Shown: positions 8,181 through 17,336, counted from the first letter of the stretch. The stretch is 56,376 bases of DNA from Flavobacterium sp. (GCA_014377455.1 JACMPO010000009.1:1-56376), one strand, 5' to 3'. Notes: generated from the letters alone by a model not told the origin. Numbers and translations are program-made.

Positions 8181-9173
8181 ATGAATGTAGCAGTAGTTAT
8201 GGGTGGTTATTCGGGTGAATCGGTAATTTCATTACGAAGTGGACAGCTTATTTTAAATGAAATCAATAAAAAAAATTATACTCCGTTTGAAGTTCATATT
8301 CTAAAATCATCTTGGTATTGTTTAGTTGATGGGATTCAATTTCCAATAAATAAAAACGATTTTTCGTTTGAAAAAGAGGGTATTATTATCAAATTTGATG
8401 TTGTAATTAATACGGTTCACGGCACTCCAGGCGAAGATGGACATTTGCAAGCTTACTGGGAATTATTAGGAATTCCCTATACTGGTTGTAATTTTTATCA
8501 ATCGGGATTGACGTTTAATAAACGCGACACACTTTCGGTTTTATCGAAATTTGACATTCCAAAAGCAAAATCAATTTATGTTTCCAAAGGCGATTCAATT
8601 TCGGCAGATGATGTAAAATCGCAATTAGGTTTACCTTTTTTTGTTAAACCAAATCAATCAGGAAGTTCACTAGGAGTTTCGATGGTTTCTACTTTAAATG
8701 ATTTTGAAAAAGCGCTTGATTTTGCATTTGCTGAAGATCACGATATTTTAATTGAATCTTATTTAAATGGTCGAGAAGTTTCTGTTGGAGTACTTAAATA
8801 TAAAGGGGAAACCAAAGTTTTAGGTATCACAGAAATTTTAACTCAAAATGATTTTTTTGATTACGAAGCAAAATACTTAGGTAAATCTGAGGAAATTACA
8901 CCTGCCAGAATTTCAACTGAAATGGAGCATAAAGTTATCGAGACTGCAAAAAAAGTATATGATGCATTAGGTATGTCTGGCTTTTCAAGAACCGATTTTA
9001 TCATTATGAATGATGTGCCACATTTTATAGAAATTAATACTAATCCGGGTTTGTCAACCCAAAGTATTTTTCCGCAACAAGCATCATTCGCCAAAATAGA
9101 AATGAGCGATTTGCTTGATAATGAGATTGATTTGGCATTACTTCGAAAACCTATTTGGGATAAAATGAAATAA
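8181..9173 (+). CDS. ddl: D-alanine--D-alanine ligase
   Basis: 330 residues, the usual length for the family. The N-terminal domain has VVMGGYSGESVISL (Ddl signature) and the HGTPGEDG motif. The ATP-grasp core has KPNQSGSSLGVS, the omega-loop region ESYLNGREVSVGV and the metal-binding FIEINTNPGLSTQSI. It joins two D-Ala in the cytoplasm, using ATP, to supply the peptidoglycan stem end. It is followed 33 bases later by coaD on the same strand, and diverges from the PASTA gene, which also points to the cell wall. Confidence 0.96.
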   Translation: MNVAVVMGGYSGESVISLRSGQLILNEINKKNYTPFEVHILKSSWYCLVDGIQFPINKNDFSFEKEGIIIKFDVVINTVHGTPGEDGHLQAYWELLGIPYTGCNFYQSGLTFNKRDTLSVLSKFDIPKAKSIYVSKGDSISADDVKSQLGLPFFVKPNQSGSSLGVSMVSTLNDFEKALDFAFAEDHDILIESYLNGREVSVGVLKYKGETKVLGITEILTQNDFFDYEAKYLGKSEEITPARISTEMEHKVIETAKKVYDALGMSGFSRTDFIIMNDVPHFIEINTNPGLSTQSIFPQQASFAKIEMSDLLDNEIDLALLRKPIWDKMK

Positions 9174-9206
9174 CAGTTATCTAATTATATAACGATTAGT
9201 ACACAA

Positions 9207-9665
9207 ATGAAAAAAGCAATTTTCCCAGGATCTTTTGACCCAATAACTCTTGGTCATTACGATATTATTAAACGTAGTTTGCCACTTTTTGATGAAATTA
9301 TTGTGGCAATTGGAGTCAATGCTGAAAAAAAATATATGTTTTCACTTGACGAACGAATCCAATTTATTGAAAATGCTTTTGCCGATGAGCCCAATGTTAA
9401 AGTAATTAGTTATGAAGGATTAACTATTGAATTATGCAAAAAAGAAAAAGCACAATTCATCTTGCGAGGTCTAAGAAATCCAGCCGATTTTGAGTTTGAA
9501 AAAGCCATTGCACATACCAACAGAAGATTATCTAAAATTGAAACTATTTTTCTACTTACTGCCGCTAAAACATCTTATATTTCATCCAGTATTGTAAGAG
9601 ATGTAATTAGAAATGGTGGCGAATATCAAATGTTAGTTCCTGATTCTGTTAAAGTTAAAATATAA
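9207..9665 (+). CDS. coaD: Phosphopantetheine adenylyltransferase
   Basis: 152 residues, close to the usual 160. The nucleotidyltransferase T/HxGH motif is FPGSFDPITLGHYDII, and the C-terminal ISSSIVRDVIRNGG motif matches PPAT. RGLRNPADFEFE is also characteristic. It transfers AMP from ATP to 4'-phosphopantetheine, the penultimate step of coenzyme A synthesis. Probably co-transcribed with ddl. Its stop is only 5 bases from the stop of the convergent helicase gene, leaving no room for a terminator. Confidence 0.96.
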   Translation: MKKAIFPGSFDPITLGHYDIIKRSLPLFDEIIVAIGVNAEKKYMFSLDERIQFIENAFADEPNVKVISYEGLTIELCKKEKAQFILRGLRNPADFEFEKAIAHTNRRLSKIETIFLLTAAKTSYISSSIVRDVIRNGGEYQMLVPDSVKVKI

Positions 9666-9670
9666 TTTAG

Positions 9671-11017
9671 CTATTTTTTCTTTTTCTTGGCGTCACGAGT
9701 TCGTTCCACGCCACGATTTCTAGATGTTGTTTTTCTTGGTTTTGTTTTAGCTGGACCACCCAAATTTACTTTCTGATTTTTCTTTAATTTTTCTTGAAAT
9801 GCGTCGCCACCGTCTTTTTTGACGCGTTTCATCAATTGTTTTACTTTCTTTTTGTCTTTTTCAAATTCTAGCAATCTTATTTCTTGAATTACATCCTGTG
9901 GAAATTCTAAAAATTCTATTTCTTTTTCCATCAATATTTCTGCTTGAACCTGAAGGTCTACTTCACTTGGTGAGATAAAACTTATTGCCGTTCCCGATTT
10001 ATCTGCACGTCCAGTTCTACCAATTCGATGGATGTATTGTTCTGGAATTTCTGTAAATTCAAAATTAATAACGTGTGTAACATCAGATATATCCAGTCCA
10101 CGCGCCATAACATCAGTCGTAATAATACCTCGCAAATCCCCAGCTTGAAAGGAAACCATTGTATTTAATCGATAATTTTGCGATTTATTGGAGTGAATTA
10201 CACCAAATTGATCTGGATAAGTTTCCTCAATACTATTGGATATTAAATCGACTGTTTTTTTATTATTTGCAAAAATTAAAACACGTTCAGTAGTTTCATC
10301 AGATGCCAAAATGTGATTTAATAAATTGATTTTGGTTAAAAAATTGGGAACATTATAACCTAACTGTCTTATTTTTTCTAATGGCGTTCCAGATGGAGCA
10401 AGAGTAATTTCTTCGGGTAGTTCAAAATATTCGTCCAATAAAGCATCAACATCATCAGTCATTGTGGCAGAAAACAGAATGTTTTGTCTTTTATTTTTCA
10501 TCATCGTGAGCAATGAAGTAACTTGGAAGCGGAAACCTAAATTTAAAATTTCATCAAATTCGTCTATTACTAATTTTTGAAGGGAATCAAATCGGATTAC
10601 ATTATCTAGAGCTAAATCCATAGTACGACCAGGAGTTCCAACCAAAACATCAATTCCAGTGTACACTGCTTTTTTTTGAGTATTGATGTTTACGCCACCA
10701 TAAATTCCTAAAGTTCGAACGGACATAAACTGAGTTAAATTTTCGATTACGTCTACAATTTGAACTACGAGTTCGCGTGTGGGAACTAAAATTACAATTC
10801 TGGGAGTATCAGTAGGAACAAATTTCCATTGTTTTAATAAAGGAAGTAAATAGGCAAGCGTTTTTCCCGTTCCTGTTTGTGCAATTCCCATTACATCGCG
10901 ACCAGACATGATGGGTGAAAACGATTTTTCCTGAATTGGAGTAGGTGTGGTTAGTCCAATTGCGTCAATTGCTTTTTGTAAAGATTTAGGAAGACCAAAT
11001 TGCTCAAAAGTAACCAT
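9671..11017 (-). CDS. DEAD-box RNA helicase (DEFD variant)
   Basis: 448 residues. Motifs in order: Q motif (FEQFGLPKSLQKAID, TPTPIQEKS), Walker A AQTGTGKT, PTREL, GTPGR, motif II as DEFD rather than DEAD, SATM, then helicase-C motifs ARGLDISDV and HRIGRTGR. A lysine/arginine-rich tail of about 50 residues follows (KKKVKQLMKRVKK to the end), probably for RNA binding. Expected role: ATP-dependent RNA unwinding in ribosome assembly or RNA decay. Convergent with coaD and not obviously in an operon with the gene upstream. Confidence 0.93.
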   Translation of the reverse strand: MVTFEQFGLPKSLQKAIDAIGLTTPTPIQEKSFSPIMSGRDVMGIAQTGTGKTLAYLLPLLKQWKFVPTDTPRIVILVPTRELVVQIVDVIENLTQFMSVRTLGIYGGVNINTQKKAVYTGIDVLVGTPGRTMDLALDNVIRFDSLQKLVIDEFDEILNLGFRFQVTSLLTMMKNKRQNILFSATMTDDVDALLDEYFELPEEITLAPSGTPLEKIRQLGYNVPNFLTKINLLNHILASDETTERVLIFANNKKTVDLISNSIEETYPDQFGVIHSNKSQNYRLNTMVSFQAGDLRGIITTDVMARGLDISDVTHVINFEFTEIPEQYIHRIGRTGRADKSGTAISFISPSEVDLQVQAEILMEKEIEFLEFPQDVIQEIRLLEFEKDKKKVKQLMKRVKKDGGDAFQEKLKKNQKVNLGGPAKTKPRKTTSRNRGVERTRDAKKKKK

Positions 11018-11088
11018 TGCTTAAATTTTTTGTAAAGGTAGGGATTTCTTTTTTGTGATGAATTTGAAATAAAACAACAGTTAAAACA

Positions 11089-11120
11089 AAAAATCTTTGT
11101 CAAAATTGACAAAGATTTTT
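11089..11120 (-). terminator. Intrinsic terminator of the nucleoid-protein gene
   Basis: Perfect 14-base arms AAAAATCTTTGTCA (11089-11102) and TGACAAAGATTTTT (11107-11120) with a 4-base loop and T-runs on both sides. It lies just past the stop of the minus-strand gene at 11144. Confidence 0.85.
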
Positions 11121-11143
11121 ATTTCGCAATACTTATTTGCTTT

Positions 11144-12202
11144 TTAACTCTTATTCTCTTTATTAAAATAAACCAGGTAATAATACATTTGCTTTTCTTC
11201 GTCCCAGCCTTTTTCTACATATTTCTCGGCACTTTCTGGATTTATAAAATCCAGCTTGATTTGAATATGCGTATCTAAATTAATGATATTTTTGATTGAT
11301 TTTCGTGCATCTGTTACGGCAGCATTGGCAATAGGGAAACTGGTAATATCCTCAATGCTAAATTTTTCGCCTTTATCTACTTTGTAGTTTCTAAATTCAG
11401 GAATTAAATCGGGATTATCTATTACTTCATTTAAAAATGCGGTTTCTTCAAAAGTATCATTTTTAGCAAAATGGTTTACCGCTCTGTTCATAAACATGAC
11501 TTCTTGTTTTTTGTCTTCGGCAGGAAAAACAACATCTTTCGCAAAACTTTGACAAAATTTCAAGTATTTTTTGGTCATAAAATTTTCGTCTTGAAAGGCA
11601 TCAACCGACAGGAAATGTTCCAACCAATAGCGAGCGTCATATCGGTTACTATCTACTGTTAGAATTTTATAGCCTTCTTCTTTTTTGTAATTAAAAATAA
11701 TACAGCCTTTGTCCAGTCGATTTAGGTTTATTCCCTCTTGCAGAATCAATTCAAGATTTTCATTTTTCTCTTCAAATTGCAAAAAATCAGTACGCAATTC
11801 GCTTTTAAAAATTCCAATGGCATCCACAATAGTATTATCTATTGAAATATTTGTTAAATAAGATACGTAAACTTCTCCATTTTTTATGTGAGGATGTTTT
11901 GATTGTTCATACAAATGTGTGGTAATTTGTTTAGAAACAGCATGAACAGCAGCTGGATTTTCAAATATTTGAGATGCCATTTTGAACATTTCATTGTACT
12001 CTAAATCAACTTCATGAGCAAATTGATAATAGTTTTCTTCCTTATCTCGAAAGGGTTTAAAAAAATATTCTTTTAATAATGGTGTCATTTCATTGTTTAA
12101 CGAATACTGATTTGTAGATAAAAACAGAGCTTCGTTTCGGCTTTTATTTCCAACGCTGTGAATGGATAACGATTCTATGTGGGTATTGAAAAGGTTGATC
12201 AT
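11144..12202 (-). CDS. Nucleoid-associated protein (NdpA/YejK family)
   Basis: 352 residues, the family's usual length. It matches the 37-kDa nucleoid-associated family from memory: N-terminal LSIHSVGNKSRNEALFLS, central VYVSYLTNISIDNT and DAIGIFKSE, and C-terminal FINPESAEKYVEKG. In Proteobacteria the homologue binds the nucleoid, but the molecular role is poorly known. It has its own terminator and stands alone, upstream of the four-helix-bundle element in the direction of transcription. Confidence 0.85.
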   Translation of the reverse strand: MINLFNTHIESLSIHSVGNKSRNEALFLSTNQYSLNNEMTPLLKEYFFKPFRDKEENYYQFAHEVDLEYNEMFKMASQIFENPAAVHAVSKQITTHLYEQSKHPHIKNGEVYVSYLTNISIDNTIVDAIGIFKSELRTDFLQFEEKNENLELILQEGINLNRLDKGCIIFNYKKEEGYKILTVDSNRYDARYWLEHFLSVDAFQDENFMTKKYLKFCQSFAKDVVFPAEDKKQEVMFMNRAVNHFAKNDTFEETAFLNEVIDNPDLIPEFRNYKVDKGEKFSIEDITSFPIANAAVTDARKSIKNIINLDTHIQIKLDFINPESAEKYVEKGWDEEKQMYYYLVYFNKENKS

Positions 12203-12208
12203 TTTTTT

Positions 12209-12248
12209 AGGTTTAGAGGTTTAGAGGTGCAAAGGCTTGGAGGTTCAT
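12209..12248. repeat. 8-base periodic repeat, left flank of four-helix-bundle gene
   Basis: Five successive 8-base units starting AGG: AGGTTTAG, AGGTTTAG, AGGTGCAA, AGGCTTGG, AGGTTCAT. Purine-rich on this strand. Part of it (AGGTGCAAAGGCT) is nearly the inverse of the right flank (AGGTACAAAGGTT), so the two flanks form an imperfect inverted pair around 12262-12621. Confidence 0.75.
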
Positions 12249-12261
12249 GGAATCTGAATTG

Positions 12262-12621
12262 TTAAGTTCTTTCTTTTATTTTTCTAATAAATGAGGTTAA
12301 CATTCGCTCTATTTCTTTGCTTTTTTCGTATATTTTATTTAATTAAACTTCATTTATAAATTTTAAATTAAAAGAAATTTCTAATTGTGTTTGCATTTCA
12401 AAAAGTGAGCTAATTCCGATATTTAAAATTTTTAAATAATCTTTATTTCCTTCCTTTCCGTAACCTTCTGCTATATTACTTGGAATAGAAATTGCACTTC
12501 TCCTTAATTGCGACGTTAATCCATAAACTTCTTCTTTTGGAAATGCATTTGTAATCTGATAGACCTCGGTTACTAAATTCATAGATTTTTGCCAAATTAG
12601 TAAATCCCTAAATGCACTCAT
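12262..12621 (-). pseudogene. Four-helix-bundle protein (S23/IVP family) with in-frame TAA
   Basis: The frame from the ATG at 12621 encodes 92 residues (RDLLIWQKSMNLV, then QLRRSAISIPSNIAEG, a family hallmark, and GISSLFEMQTQLEI) and meets TAA at 12345-12343. Reading on in the same frame gives LNKIYEKSKEIERML and then TSFIRKIKERT, ending at TAA 12264-12262. That is the normal C-terminal helix of the family, and the total of about 119 residues is the normal length. One GAA-to-TAA change would explain the stop. The family includes proteins encoded within 23S rRNA intervening sequences and is related to the accessory protein Avd of diversity-generating retroelements; function unknown. Flanked on both sides by 8-base periodic repeats. 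Confidence 0.85.
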
Positions 12622-12640
12622 TTTTATTTTTTTATTCTAT

Positions 12641-12688
12641 GACCCTTTGCAACTTTGACACTTTGCAGTTTTGAACCTTTGTACCTTT
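12641..12688. repeat. 8-base periodic repeat, right flank of four-helix-bundle gene
   Basis: Six exact 8-base units on the minus strand with consensus AAAGNNNC: AAAGGTAC, AAAGGTTC, AAAACTGC, AAAGTGTC, AAAGTTGC, AAAGGGTC. They lie 20 bases upstream of the gene's ATG. Only the AAAG and the final C are fixed, which is not simple slippage of one motif. Confidence 0.85.
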
Positions 12689-12693
12689 AAAAT

Positions 12694-13239
12694 CTAATTC
12701 CAATTCTCCTCAAATCCAAAATCTTCAAAATTGTCTTCGCTTCCAAAAGCATTTAAATCGTCTTCGTCCAAATCGTCTTCAAATTCGTTGTAACTTTCTT
12801 CTTCTTCAAAATCGGATTGAAAATGTTTTTCCATAGCTTCGGCAGGCATTTCTCCATGCGAAAAAAGTAAATTTGGATACACCATTCCCACTTCGACAGC
12901 ATCTTCGACTGCGGCAAGTTCGACTAAAAAAGTCCACATATTGATAAAATCATACACGTAAATAATTTTAGTATTTGTAGTGTCTAGTATATCTTTGAGC
13001 TGATAATCGCTCATAATTTTGTTTTCTCCTGGAATATCGCCTGCATCAAACATTGGAATTTCGTCTTCTTGATTCCAAGTTGCATCGCAAGTATAGAACG
13101 ATGCTACTTCCATACCATCAAAACCAAACGCATTTACAATTGCACTGTGTAAATCTTCTAATGTATCGTCTTGAAGTATTGCAATATCTCTGAAAATATC
13201 TTCTTCGGCATCTAGAATTACTCTGAATTTATAAACCAT
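12694..13239 (-). CDS. pRiA4b ORF-3-like protein (IS1096 passenger TnpR-type)
   Basis: 181 residues. MVYKFRVILDAEEDIFRDIAI followed by LHSAIVNAFGFDGMEVASFY is the start of the PRiA4_ORF3 fold. The central part has LKDILDTTNTKIIYVYDF and MWTFLVELAAVED. The last 40 residues are very acidic. Despite the name given to the family, there is no recombinase active site and no evidence of an insertion sequence here; it is a common chromosomal gene in Flavobacteria. Function unknown. It lies just beyond the 8-base repeat array. Confidence 0.82.
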   Translation of the reverse strand: MVYKFRVILDAEEDIFRDIAILQDDTLEDLHSAIVNAFGFDGMEVASFYTCDATWNQEDEIPMFDAGDIPGENKIMSDYQLKDILDTTNTKIIYVYDFINMWTFLVELAAVEDAVEVGMVYPNLLFSHGEMPAEAMEKHFQSDFEEEESYNEFEDDLDEDDLNAFGSEDNFEDFGFEENWN

Positions 13240-13335
13240 AATTGTAATTTTTTTTGAACAAGCAAAGGTAAAATTTTAATTACGATTTACGAATTTACAT
13301 CTGGTATTTGTTGAAAAGATTTTCCTAATGATCCA

Positions 13336-14298
13336 CTAGAATTTGAATCCAATTTTAATGCCTCCCCATTTATAGGATTTTCCCGTTTCGTATTCTCGGG
13401 TTTGCAATGTTTGGTAATATTCCAAATACATGCTTCTACTTTGTATAATAAAACCATAATTCGTTTGTGCTGTAAAGCGTTCGATTGCAGTGGAATTTAT
13501 AGTATATGGAGAATTTTTATTAAACAATCCTCCTTGAAGTGTGGCATCATAGCCAATGGCGCTTACAAAAGCTTGTGCGAAAACGTAAAATTCAAATTTA
13601 TTTTTAGTTTTCACACTCGAAAATGGATTGTTAATCAATCCAACAGTAGTATTTAAACCAATAGAAGCATTGGTAAATAGCGTTCCAATTTTTGCATTTG
13701 AGTTTGCCGATATTGAGAAAAAATTAGAAAATCGAAGCAATTGTTTTTCATAATTAATTTCGTAATTGATCACGGCATCATTTTTAATTTGATTTTGCCA
13801 ACCGCCAGGAATGGTATTTCCTGTAGCTTTATGAATGGCGACTTGCATTTCTTTTCCAAAAGCTCCTGGTCCAATTAACCCCAAATTTAAAGAAGATACT
13901 AAACGAGATTTCTGGATAGTATCTGTCGAAATCACAAAACTTTTAAGCATTATAGATGCTGCAAACGGTCGATCACCAAATTGAATTTCTTCGCTTTTTA
14001 TGTTATCAGCTGTAAAACCAATATGTTCTATGGCTAATCCAAATTTCAACTCATTATTTTGTTGTGGTTTTATCAACAAATAATTTAGTGGATTTTTCTT
14101 TAAAATTGGTGCAACATATTCAAAACTATAGCCTTGTGTATAATTCTGATCGGTTCCTGTGAAATAATCATTGTCGTAATTAAAGCGAAAATAGCGCGCC
14201 GTCTTGATGTCACGAAAAGAAGCTGTGTTTTCTATTTTTTGCGAAAAAATAAAAATTGGGAATACTAAAAATAAGATGTAAAGTTTTGTTTTAATCAT
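13336..14298 (-). CDS. LpxR-like outer-membrane protein (lipid A deacylase family)
   Basis: 320 residues with a signal peptide (KTKLYILFLVFPIFIFS, cleavage near residue 20). After it, FRFNYDNDYFTGTDQNYTQG matches the LpxR/DUF2219 signature, in which Asn and Asp residues near the start of the barrel are catalytic. The rest alternates like a beta-barrel and ends with aromatic-rich GGIKIGFKF, ending in Phe as outer-membrane barrels do. LpxR removes 3'-acyloxyacyl chains from lipid A. Whether this homologue does so is inference. It is monocistronic and divergent from yaaA. Confidence 0.82.
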   Translation of the reverse strand: MIKTKLYILFLVFPIFIFSQKIENTASFRDIKTARYFRFNYDNDYFTGTDQNYTQGYSFEYVAPILKKNPLNYLLIKPQQNNELKFGLAIEHIGFTADNIKSEEIQFGDRPFAASIMLKSFVISTDTIQKSRLVSSLNLGLIGPGAFGKEMQVAIHKATGNTIPGGWQNQIKNDAVINYEINYEKQLLRFSNFFSISANSNAKIGTLFTNASIGLNTTVGLINNPFSSVKTKNKFEFYVFAQAFVSAIGYDATLQGGLFNKNSPYTINSTAIERFTAQTNYGFIIQSRSMYLEYYQTLQTREYETGKSYKWGGIKIGFKF

Positions 14299-14431
14299 GT
14301 ATGAAGTTACGAAATATGTAATTGTAGAGTTTTAAGTATCAATTAAACCAATAAATAAATCGAAATAAATAATTTAGTAGTATCTTAATTAGAGATCAAA
14401 ACCTTATTTTTGATTCAAATAAATTTGTGCC

Positions 14432-15193
14432 ATGAAAATAGTAATATCTCCTGCAAAATCACTTGATTTTGAGCGTGAAACTCCCATAAAACTGAATTCT
14501 GAATTAACTTTCCAAAAGCACGCCATTGCTGTTGATAAAGTATTAAAAAAACATAAGCCTAAAAAATTAATGGAACTTATGTCTATTTCAGATAAGTTAG
14601 CTGACTTGAACTGGAATAGAAATCAAGAGCGAAATTTAGAATCTTTTACTGCCCAAAATTCCCGTCAGGCAGTTTTTGCATTTAATGGAGAAGTTTACAT
14701 TGGTTTAGATTCCTACACATTATCCCAAGAAAAATTAACTATTTTGCAAGATAAACTCCGAATTTTATCTGGTTTGTACGGTTTGCTAAAACCTTTAGAT
14801 TTGATACAACCCTATCGATTGGAAATGGGAACTAAATTACAAATTGGAACCAAGAAGAATTTATATGAATTTTGGAAAGATAAAATCACTAAAGAGTTAA
14901 ATGCTTCACTAACTAAAGAGGAGCTTTTTGTGAATTTAGCAAGTTCCGAATATTTTGATGCTGTAGATGTTAAAAAATTGAAAGTACCAGTTGTTACTCC
15001 AGAATTTAAAGATTATAAAGACGGTAATTTAAAAATGATTAGTTTTTTTGCAAAGAAGGCAAGAGGTTTGATGGTTCGTTATATTATCGATTCAAATGCC
15101 GAAACTATTGATGATTTAAAAGGTTTTAATTATGAAGGATATGCATTTGACGAAAATTTAAGTACCAAAACAAAATTGGTATTTACCAGATAA
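14432..15193 (+). CDS. yaaA: Peroxide stress protein YaaA (UPF0246)
   Basis: 253 residues, family length. Begins KIVISPAKSLDFE, the YaaA signature, and has LSGLYGLLKPLDLIQPYRLEMG, also conserved. In E. coli YaaA lowers free intracellular iron during H2O2 stress and binds DNA; that function is inferred here. It is followed by a weak dyad at 15193-15221 (ATCTTAAA / TTTAAGAT) before a convergent small gene. Confidence 0.93.
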   Translation: MKIVISPAKSLDFERETPIKLNSELTFQKHAIAVDKVLKKHKPKKLMELMSISDKLADLNWNRNQERNLESFTAQNSRQAVFAFNGEVYIGLDSYTLSQEKLTILQDKLRILSGLYGLLKPLDLIQPYRLEMGTKLQIGTKKNLYEFWKDKITKELNASLTKEELFVNLASSEYFDAVDVKKLKVPVVTPEFKDYKDGNLKMISFFAKKARGLMVRYIIDSNAETIDDLKGFNYEGYAFDENLSTKTKLVFTR

Positions 15194-15227
15194 TCTTAAA
15201 TTTAAATTTGCCTTTTAAGATTTATAT

Positions 15228-15575
15228 CTAAACAAAAATATATTCTTCGTATTCTCTCATGGTTTCTCGAGTTGCCTTTTTTTGATCTCGTGAAATTTCA
15301 CGCATAGCATCAACACCTTTGCGTGCACATGATTTTATTTTTGACAATCGAGTTGAAAAATCAGCTAATTTTTTAGCATCATCAGGACTTAATTTTGATT
15401 TAAGTTCGTTTACTAGTGAACTAAAATCAGAAACTACTTCCTGATTTTCATCATAATCTGATTTTAATTCATCAAAAAGTTGATCTATTTCTTTAGAGAT
15501 ATCATTGCTGATTTCTTCACTTTTTTTGTAAAGATTTTTAATAATTTTTTTATCGGAATTCCCAAAAAGTCCCAT
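15228..15575 (-). CDS. Small helical protein of unknown function
   Basis: 115 residues, no family recognised. MGLFGNSDKK at the N-terminus is followed by long charged helices with coiled-coil potential (ISNDISKEIDQLFDELK; SLVNELKSKLSPDDAKKLAD) and a basic segment with one Cys (KIKSCARKG). No signal peptide or membrane segment, so probably cytoplasmic. It converges with yaaA and is followed on its own strand by no gene in the same unit. Codon use looks native. Confidence 0.6.
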   Translation of the reverse strand: MGLFGNSDKKIIKNLYKKSEEISNDISKEIDQLFDELKSDYDENQEVVSDFSSLVNELKSKLSPDDAKKLADFSTRLSKIKSCARKGVDAMREISRDQKKATRETMREYEEYIFV

Positions 15576-15758
15576 ATACTTTTATTTTAATTAATAAATA
15601 CCTTATATTCAATCAAATATAGAAAATTGAATTTTAAAATAAAAGAAATGTTAATAAGTTTACGTTTGTGTTAAGATTTTTTATTTTATAAAAATTTCAA
15701 CAAAAAATTTAATAAAAAAATATAAGTTTTTCGTTGCAACTATTTATTGTGCAAATGA

Positions 15759-17336
15759 TTAATGCATTGCATCCGCTGGATTGATTTTAGTTTTCCCTCT
15801 TTTAATTAAAAAAATAATGGGAATACAAAACAAAAAGAGCATTCCTAAATACAAGAAAATATCCATGTAAGATAACACAGTACTTTGTTTTAAAACCGAA
15901 TAATCAATAACCTGGTAAGCTTTGCTTAGAGATTCATTAACTGAAAAACCTTTAGACTGGAAATTTTTTTGCAATTGCAAAATGCGTTGTTGCACTTCGT
16001 ACTTACTGCCATCAAGATGAGATATTAAATCTACACGGTGTTTTTGTCCAAATCGAGTGATAAAAGTGGTAATAATTGCAATTCCAAACGATCCCCCAAG
16101 TTGTCGCATCATTCCAGTAAAAGCCGCACCTTCGCCAATGCTTTTTCCACTTAATGTAGAAAGTGATAGTGCAGTTATTGGGACAAAAAGCAAACCAAGT
16201 CCGATTCCTCTGAATATTAAGGGCCAAAAGAAATGTTCGGTTCCAGTATCTGGCGTTATTACTTTGTACATTAAAAAAGTAAACACAAAAAATATGAAAA
16301 ATCCGCCACCAACAAGATATCCTTGAGGAAACCCTTTTTGAATTAAATTTCCAACTATTGGCATGCAAAAAGCAGTAGTAATCGATCCAGGAATGAGTAG
16401 TAAACCTGCATCAGTTGCGCTCCAACCCAAAATAGATTGAGTATATATCGGAATAATTAAAGTAGAACCATACAAGCCAAAACCTAAAATAAAACACATG
16501 ACAATCCCAATTCGTAAATTACCATCTTTAAGTACTCCTAAGTTTACAATTGGATATTGGTAAGTCATTTCCCGCCATATAAATAAAAGCAATCCAAAAA
16601 ACGATACACAACTTAAAGTAACTATGGTACTGTCGTTAAACCAATCGTCTTGTTGCCCATGTTCTAGTACAAATTGTAACGATCCAATAAAAGCCGCCAA
16701 AAAGAAAATACCCCACCAATCTACTTGATTAGCCTTAAGTTTTTCGCCATATTTTGGACTTCTTACAAACGATAGTGTTAAGATAGTAGCGATTATTCCA
16801 ATAGGAATGTTGATGTAAAATATAAATGGCCATGAAAAATGATCGACAATATAACCACCTAAAGGTGGACCAAGAGTTGGACCTACAATAACTCCCATTC
16901 CATAAATTGCCTGAGCCATACCACGTTTCGCTAACGGATAACTTTCGGTAATAATAGTTTGAGCAGTAACAAGAAGTGCTCCGCCACCTAAACCTTGTAT
17001 AAATCTAAAAGCAACTAATTCCCAAATATTAGTAGCGTTACCACATAAAAAGGACGCTGTTGTAAAAATTATGATTGAAACAGCAAAATAGTTTCGTCTG
17101 CCAAATTGTTGTGACAACCAACTTGTCATTGGAATTACAATAACATTTGCAATAGCATAAGCAGTAATTACCCAAGCGACATCAGTCAATGTTGCGCCTA
17201 AACTGCCACGCATGTTTGTTAATGCAACATTTACAATTGTAGTATCAACAATTTCTAAAAGTGCACAAAGTACAGCCGTTATAGTGATAATAACTCTTCG
17301 GAAACCATATTCTACTAAGTCGTTTTGCTGAACCAT
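15759..17336 (-). CDS. MFS multidrug efflux pump, DHA2 family (EmrB-like)
   Basis: 525 residues with about 14 membrane segments, the size of EmrB. Motif C of drug antiporters is visible (MGVIVGPTLGPPLGGYIVDH), as are the N-terminal LEIVDTTIVNVAL (DHA2 motif D1) and SQQFGRRNYF (motif A). It exports hydrophobic compounds using the proton gradient. It lies last in the operon with the HlyD-type adaptor (17393) and the TolC-type channel (18480), so together they form a tripartite pump across both membranes under control of the TetR gene upstream. Confidence 0.94.
   Translation of the reverse strand: MVQQNDLVEYGFRRVIITITAVLCALLEIVDTTIVNVALTNMRGSLGATLTDVAWVITAYAIANVIVIPMTSWLSQQFGRRNYFAVSIIIFTTASFLCGNATNIWELVAFRFIQGLGGGALLVTAQTIITESYPLAKRGMAQAIYGMGVIVGPTLGPPLGGYIVDHFSWPFIFYINIPIGIIATILTLSFVRSPKYGEKLKANQVDWWGIFFLAAFIGSLQFVLEHGQQDDWFNDSTIVTLSCVSFFGLLLFIWREMTYQYPIVNLGVLKDGNLRIGIVMCFILGFGLYGSTLIIPIYTQSILGWSATDAGLLLIPGSITTAFCMPIVGNLIQKGFPQGYLVGGGFFIFFVFTFLMYKVITPDTGTEHFFWPLIFRGIGLGLLFVPITALSLSTLSGKSIGEGAAFTGMMRQLGGSFGIAIITTFITRFGQKHRVDLISHLDGSKYEVQQRILQLQKNFQSKGFSVNESLSKAYQVIDYSVLKQSTVLSYMDIFLYLGMLFLFCIPIIFLIKRGKTKINPADAMH

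Noticed and set aside
12641..12688. CRISPR-like array
   Set aside because: Units are 8 bases with no spacers and no cas genes; periodic repeat, not CRISPR.
12694..13239. Insertion sequence or resolvase suggested by the family name IS1096 passenger TnpR
   Set aside because: No recombinase active site, no transposase and no terminal repeats; it is a common chromosomal gene.
16012..16368. Open frame inside the EmrB-like gene on the same strand
   Set aside because: Out-of-frame shadow of a well-supported 14-segment transporter.
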